Shown: positions 60,565-64,000 of the stretch, in pieces
How the letters are laid out: every line of letters begins with the position of its first letter
Position numbering within the stretch: position 1 is the first letter of the stretch
Assembly (NCBI RefSeq): GCF_004365915.1
Contig: NZ_SODI01000001.1
Span: forward strand, 1,116,001 to 1,180,000
DNA: 64,000 nt
Source: Cryobacterium psychrophilum
Lineage (GTDB): Bacteria > Actinomycetota > Actinomycetes > Actinomycetales > Microbacteriaceae
Direction of reading: 5' to 3'
The notes under the pieces: generated by a model
What the model was told of the DNA's origin: nothing
Seen by the model: only the letters and a program-made list of their open reading frames with translations
Databases searched by the model: none
Program-made: the position numbers and the translations under genes

Positions 60565-61596
60565 CTAAAGCAGGCGGCGCTCACGCCAGAGCGTGGTGAC
60601 CACGGCGGCGGCCGGGCCGCACTGTGCCGCACGAAATCCGGTGCCCGCCCACAGGGCGAGGCCGTCGGGGTCGGCGCGACGGGCGGCATCCGCTCGAAGA
60701 GGCGCCGTCAGGTGATGCACCTGCGGGTAGGCGCGCGGGGCCCCGGCGTCGTGCTCGGCAATGAACGCATTGAGCAGGCCCCGGGCCGCGCGCCCCGAGA
60801 ACGCGCGCGTGATCACGGTGCGGTCAAACCGTGCCGCCGCGAGTGCGTCTTTATGCGCCGCATTCGCGCCGCTCTCATCGGTGCGCAGGAACGCCGTTCC
60901 GAGCTGAACCGCGGTGGCACCGGCCGCGAGCAGCGCCACGATCTGCTCGCCCGCATGGATGCCCCCGGCCGCGACAAGAGGCAGGCCACACTCGGCATGA
61001 ATCGCGGCCACGAGCTCTGGCAGCGGAATCGTCTCGGGTTCGTTCTCGGTGACGAACGTGCCGCGGTGTCCCCCGGCTTCCGGGCCCTGCACGCAGAGCG
61101 CGTCGACGCCGAGCGCCTCGGCCTGCCGGGCCTCGGCCACCGACGTCACGGTGGCGACAACGATCGAGCCTGCGACCTGAAGCGCCGCGACGACGTGGGT
61201 GGGCGGTAGCCCGAACGTGAAGGACACCACAGCCACCCGCAGCTCGCACAGCAGGGCGATCTTCTCGTCGAACCCGTCGTCGTCCGTGATCCTGGTCGGC
61301 GGCAGGTCAATACCGGCCGCTGCCGCCCGGAGCTCGAGCTCACGCCGGTAGCGCTCCACGCCGGCGAGGTCGCTCGCGGGGGCCTGCGGCACGAAGACGT
61401 TGACCCCGAACGGATGCGCCGAATGGCTTCGTACCGCGCGGATCTGCTGTGCGAGCAGCTCGGGTGTCTTGTATCCGGCCGCGAGAAAACCCAGTCCGCC
61501 GCCCTCCGCCACGCTGGCGACAAGCGCCGGCGTTGACGCGCCACCCGCCATCGGCGCCGCAATGATGGGTATCTCAAGCTCTGCCAGGATGAACAC
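60565..61596 (-). CDS. Nitronate monooxygenase
   Basis: FMN-dependent TIM-barrel enzyme of 343 aa that oxidises nitronates such as propionate-3-nitronate. IIAAPMAGGASTPALVASVAEGGGLGFLAAG is the class's N-terminal half (residues 11-41). The FMN phosphate region GPEAGGHRGTF and VAAGGIHAGEQIVALLAAGATAVQLG (residues 196-224 region) are present. The start is GTG 61596, with AAGGAG 6 nt upstream. It stands alone 130 bp upstream of the synthetase gene on the same strand. Detoxification of nitro compounds is the typical role. Confidence 0.9.
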   Translation of the reverse strand: MFILAELEIPIIAAPMAGGASTPALVASVAEGGGLGFLAAGYKTPELLAQQIRAVRSHSAHPFGVNVFVPQAPASDLAGVERYRRELELRAAAAGIDLPPTRITDDDGFDEKIALLCELRVAVVSFTFGLPPTHVVAALQVAGSIVVATVTSVAEARQAEALGVDALCVQGPEAGGHRGTFVTENEPETIPLPELVAAIHAECGLPLVAAGGIHAGEQIVALLAAGATAVQLGTAFLRTDESGANAAHKDALAAARFDRTVITRAFSGRAARGLLNAFIAEHDAGAPRAYPQVHHLTAPLRADAARRADPDGLALWAGTGFRAAQCGPAAAVVTTLWRERRLL

Positions 61597-61673
61597 GTGC
61601 TCTCCTTTGTGGGGTGCGCGGGCACGACCCCACTGCCAGTGTGGCGCACCGCTAACTGCGGGCTCTCCCGTTT

Positions 61674-62636
61674 CTACGCGGTGAGTCCTCCGAAGTAACG
61701 GGCAAGGGCCTGCGGGGCGGAGCGTGGTGCCGCCGCCTCGACGACCGCGTTGTAGTTGGTGTTCGTGTTCACGTCGTAGGTGAGAACACGGCCGTCCTCC
61801 GCCTCGATGAACTCGATCCCGAACACCTCAAGTCCCGCCCGGCGTCCGAACTCGAGGTACTTCTCGATGATCGTGTGGTCAAAATCGTCCCGCAGGCTGA
61901 ACAGCTGCTGCCCGGCCACGGGGGCGATGGTGGCCCCGGCCGGCATAATCAGTTCGCGCGTGATCGGGTCGATGGCGCAGGCATCCGCTGGGCACAGCTG
62001 AAAACCACCGCGCGCGGTGTCGGCCTTCACCGCATAGATGAATTCGCCGCCCACGATCTCGGCCCGGGTGATAAACGGTTCGGCCGCCCGAATGTATTCC
62101 TGCACGAGCGTGATGCCGTCTTGTGACTGCTCGAAGTCGGGCCCGTTCACGTACTCGGCGAGTTCGTCGTGGCTGTCGATCTTGCGCACTCCGAGCCCCT
62201 TGCCGCCCTGGTTGTGCTTGATGATGAACGGCGCCGAGAACCCGCGGGCTGCGTCGAGAATCTGCGACCGGCCCACGGCGGCGACCGTGCGCGGGGTGTC
62301 GATGCCGGCGGCCTTGAGCGCCACATGCTGCTCGACCTTGCTCATCTCAAGCTCGAGAACGCGGCGCCCGTTCACGGTGCGGCGCCCGTGGGCCTCGAGC
62401 CAGGCCAGAACGGCCCGCGCGTAATCCTTTGACAACCCGTGGTCACGAGTGTGAGCGGATGCGCTGATGCGCGACCAGAAAACACCCTCCGGTGGCACCG
62501 AATCGAGGTCCAGAACCCCGTCAGTGAGCAGCCACTCCTCGACCTCCATGCCCTCGGCCTCGAAGGCGCGGGCGAACGGCCCGAACCATTCCGGGTTCTC
62601 GTGCAGGGCGTAGATCTTCGGCTGGCTCGGTCTCAT
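61674..62636 (-). CDS. ATP-grasp protein (RimK/glutathione synthase type)
   Basis: A 320-aa ATP-grasp enzyme. PFIIKHNQGGKGLGVRKI is the ATP-binding strand and Gly loop. EVFGIEFIEAEDGRVLTYDVNTNTNYN carries the metal ligands (named here by residue pattern Glu, Asp, Asn). The N-terminal part KIYALHENPEWFGPFARAFE is the pre-ATP-grasp domain. ATG 62636 follows AAAGGA by a proper distance; an earlier start at 62654 is unlikely. It joins a carboxylate to an amine or adds an amino acid tail. Its place next to the Pls-like gene is suggestive but not proof of a link. Confidence 0.87.
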   Translation of the reverse strand: MRPSQPKIYALHENPEWFGPFARAFEAEGMEVEEWLLTDGVLDLDSVPPEGVFWSRISASAHTRDHGLSKDYARAVLAWLEAHGRRTVNGRRVLELEMSKVEQHVALKAAGIDTPRTVAAVGRSQILDAARGFSAPFIIKHNQGGKGLGVRKIDSHDELAEYVNGPDFEQSQDGITLVQEYIRAAEPFITRAEIVGGEFIYAVKADTARGGFQLCPADACAIDPITRELIMPAGATIAPVAGQQLFSLRDDFDHTIIEKYLEFGRRAGLEVFGIEFIEAEDGRVLTYDVNTNTNYNAVVEAAAPRSAPQALARYFGGLTA

Positions 62637-62740
62637 GGAGAAATCCTTTCGCAAAACGTGCGTGCTTCAAACCTAAGGCAGCCATGCAGCGCAGTATTCC
62701 GGCGCCGGTCAGGCGCCGCTGTCGCCAACAGGGATCGGCC

Positions 62741-64000
62741 CTAAACGAGTGCTGCGCAGAGCAGGAGGGCGGGCCACGCCACGACCAGAACAACGCCGAG
62801 GTAGACGAGGTTCTGCCTCGTGAGAGCGAGGCTCTCGATCCCGTAGCGAGAATTCAACAGCATGGTCAGGCCGGTGATCGGGCCAACGGCCGTGCCCGTC
62901 CCCCATCCGATGCACGCAGCCAGTGTGAACAGGGTGGGGTCGGGGTGCAGGGGGATCACGAGGGCGGCGACGATGGCCACCGACACAACCGGGTGAACTC
63001 CAACGAGGGCGAGCAGGATCATGACGAGCATGGAGGCCCAGGCGACCGCGACGGTGAACGTCGACAGGGGCAGCTCCAGGTCGAGCAGGGGGAAGAGCAC
63101 GCGCAGGCCGACAGCCAGAACGCCCGCCGAAGCGAAGAGGGTGACCTCGCCGCGGAGGGTGGGCAGGTCGTGGCGCGCGTGCCTGGCCAGCGCGCGCAGA
63201 GCCGTGCGCCGGTTGACGATGATCAGCCCGACGAGCGTCACGAGCAGGCCAGACACCAGAACAATTCGGGGCACCGACGCGAGCGGAAAGATCCGGTGGA
63301 CCACAATGACGAGGGCCACGAGGGCCAGGGGAATGCGCATCAGCGCCCAGCTGAGTGCGTAGCCACGATACCCCCGAAGGTCCTCCCCGAGCAGGTGAAA
63401 AACGTCCCACAGGCTCAGCAGAACCGCCACGGTCGCCATCGAGAGTCCCACCACAATGAGCACGAGCGCGTTCGCACCGGGAACCAGCGCGGTCGCGGCC
63501 GCCCCGGCGGCCCAAAACGGCGACCAGAAGGCCGCCGCGGAGAACGACCTCGACAGCAGTGCCGCGTCGGCGAGGCGCAGCGGCCCCCGCCCCCGAAGGT
63601 TGTCCCCCACGATGCTGACGACTCCAATGTTGATGACGGAGCCCAGGAGGTGCGTCGTGAGCGCCGTGCGGGCCACCGCCATCCGCCCGTGCAGCCGCGT
63701 GAGGGTGGGCGGCGAAACGGGTGTGATCAGTCGCAGGAACGACACGGCAGTGAGCATTCCGATGAGGTCCTGATTGACCGACAGCACGTCGCCGGCATCA
63801 ACCCTGCCACCGAGACCGATGGCCACCAGCAGTGCCGCGACACCGATCGACATCAAAACGGAGGCGATGATGCGTTGGTTTCGGCCCACGAGAAAAAGAC
63901 CGACGACGGCCAGTGCCAGGGTCAGCACCCCCGCCAGCAGCGTCGCCTGCGGCACGATGGCGGAGAGCCCAACGGCCATGATCACACCGCTCAGCAGCGA
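62741..64000 (-). CDS. Membrane transporter, 5' end beyond the window
   Basis: A polytopic membrane protein, at least 419 aa, open to the window edge at its N-terminus (the frame continues as SLLSGVIMAVGLSAIVPQA). About 11-12 hydrophobic segments are seen, with paired Gly/Pro-rich re-entrant-like stretches (FWSPFWAAGAAATALVPG, GTGTAVGPITGLTMLLNSR) recalling ion-transporter-superfamily folds. I do not recognise a named family. A GTG at 63985 could be a start, but the upstream sequence is also membrane-like, so a longer gene is more likely. The 104 bp to its left hold no gene. Confidence 0.75.
   Translation of the reverse strand, partial: SLLSGVIMAVGLSAIVPQATLLAGVLTLALAVVGLFLVGRNQRIIASVLMSIGVAALLVAIGLGGRVDAGDVLSVNQDLIGMLTAVSFLRLITPVSPPTLTRLHGRMAVARTALTTHLLGSVINIGVVSIVGDNLRGRGPLRLADAALLSRSFSAAAFWSPFWAAGAAATALVPGANALVLIVVGLSMATVAVLLSLWDVFHLLGEDLRGYRGYALSWALMRIPLALVALVIVVHRIFPLASVPRIVLVSGLLVTLVGLIIVNRRTALRALARHARHDLPTLRGEVTLFASAGVLAVGLRVLFPLLDLELPLSTFTVAVAWASMLVMILLALVGVHPVVSVAIVAALVIPLHPDPTLFTLAACIGWGTGTAVGPITGLTMLLNSRYGIESLALTRQNLVYLGVVLVVAWPALLLCAALV

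Overview
This window is high-GC DNA packed with genes on both strands. GTG starts are common and tight 4-nt overlaps are frequent. Gene content points to an actinobacterium, most likely Microbacteriaceae (Cryobacterium/Leifsonia-like). The evidence is the block tRNA-Ala, Glpr/SepX-like membrane protein, RimJ-type acetyltransferase, galU, 5-formyltetrahydrofolate cyclo-ligase, FmdB and mscL, plus small Lys-rich actinobacterial proteins. The heptamer GCATCCG/CGGATGC is also strikingly frequent in genes and between them. I see no insertion sequence, prophage, CRISPR array, rRNA or replication origin. The family assignments are from reading the translations, not from searches.

Layout. 1-1346: polar amino-acid ABC transporter (permease cut by the window edge, plus lipoprotein). 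1347-2087: a gene-poor stretch with a perfect 11-bp inverted repeat. 2088-5153: MFS transporter and two aldo/keto reductases. 5271-11823: amine-catabolism locus with an IclR regulator, two divergent APC permeases around a perfect 11-bp inverted repeat, an intact copper amine oxidase and a small membrane protein. 11933-18069: SDR, alpha/beta hydrolase, small stress-like proteins, DUF4349 lipoprotein, ThrE exporter, AlaX-type tRNA editing protein. 18114-21436: two-gene unit of an ATP-grasp ligase and a CocE/NonD hydrolase. 21810-22829: a lone extradiol dioxygenase.

22927-30167 is a 5-oxoproline-type regulon. An NRAMP-fold transporter lacking the NRAMP metal motifs and a DUF1445 protein run rightward. 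PxpA, a fused PxpB-PxpC, a biotin carboxylase-BCCP fusion and a GntR/FCD regulator run leftward. The same 13-bp palindrome stands before each of the two transcription units, so the encoded GntR protein probably controls both. 30194-33780: thiolase and CoA-transferase subunits divergent from an IclR gene, with two similar 17-bp operators between them. 35680-40375: a probable uptake and catabolic locus for an unknown small heterocycle, with an XRE-cupin regulator, cyclase-family hydrolase, NCS1 permease, SnoaL-like protein, SDR and a catalytically degenerate SDR.

40429-45477 is mainly housekeeping. 45682-49132 is a ribose/inositol-type ABC transporter preceded by decayed fragments of two sugar or cyclitol catabolic genes. 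49203-54322: a small protein, a very large helicase-like protein with degenerate nucleotide-binding motifs, and CorA. 54388-60435 looks like a poly(amino acid) cluster: phosphopantetheinyl transferase, M1 metallopeptidase and a Pls/PosA-type membrane nonribosomal peptide synthetase. 60565-64000: nitronate monooxygenase, a second ATP-grasp protein and a membrane transporter cut by the window end.
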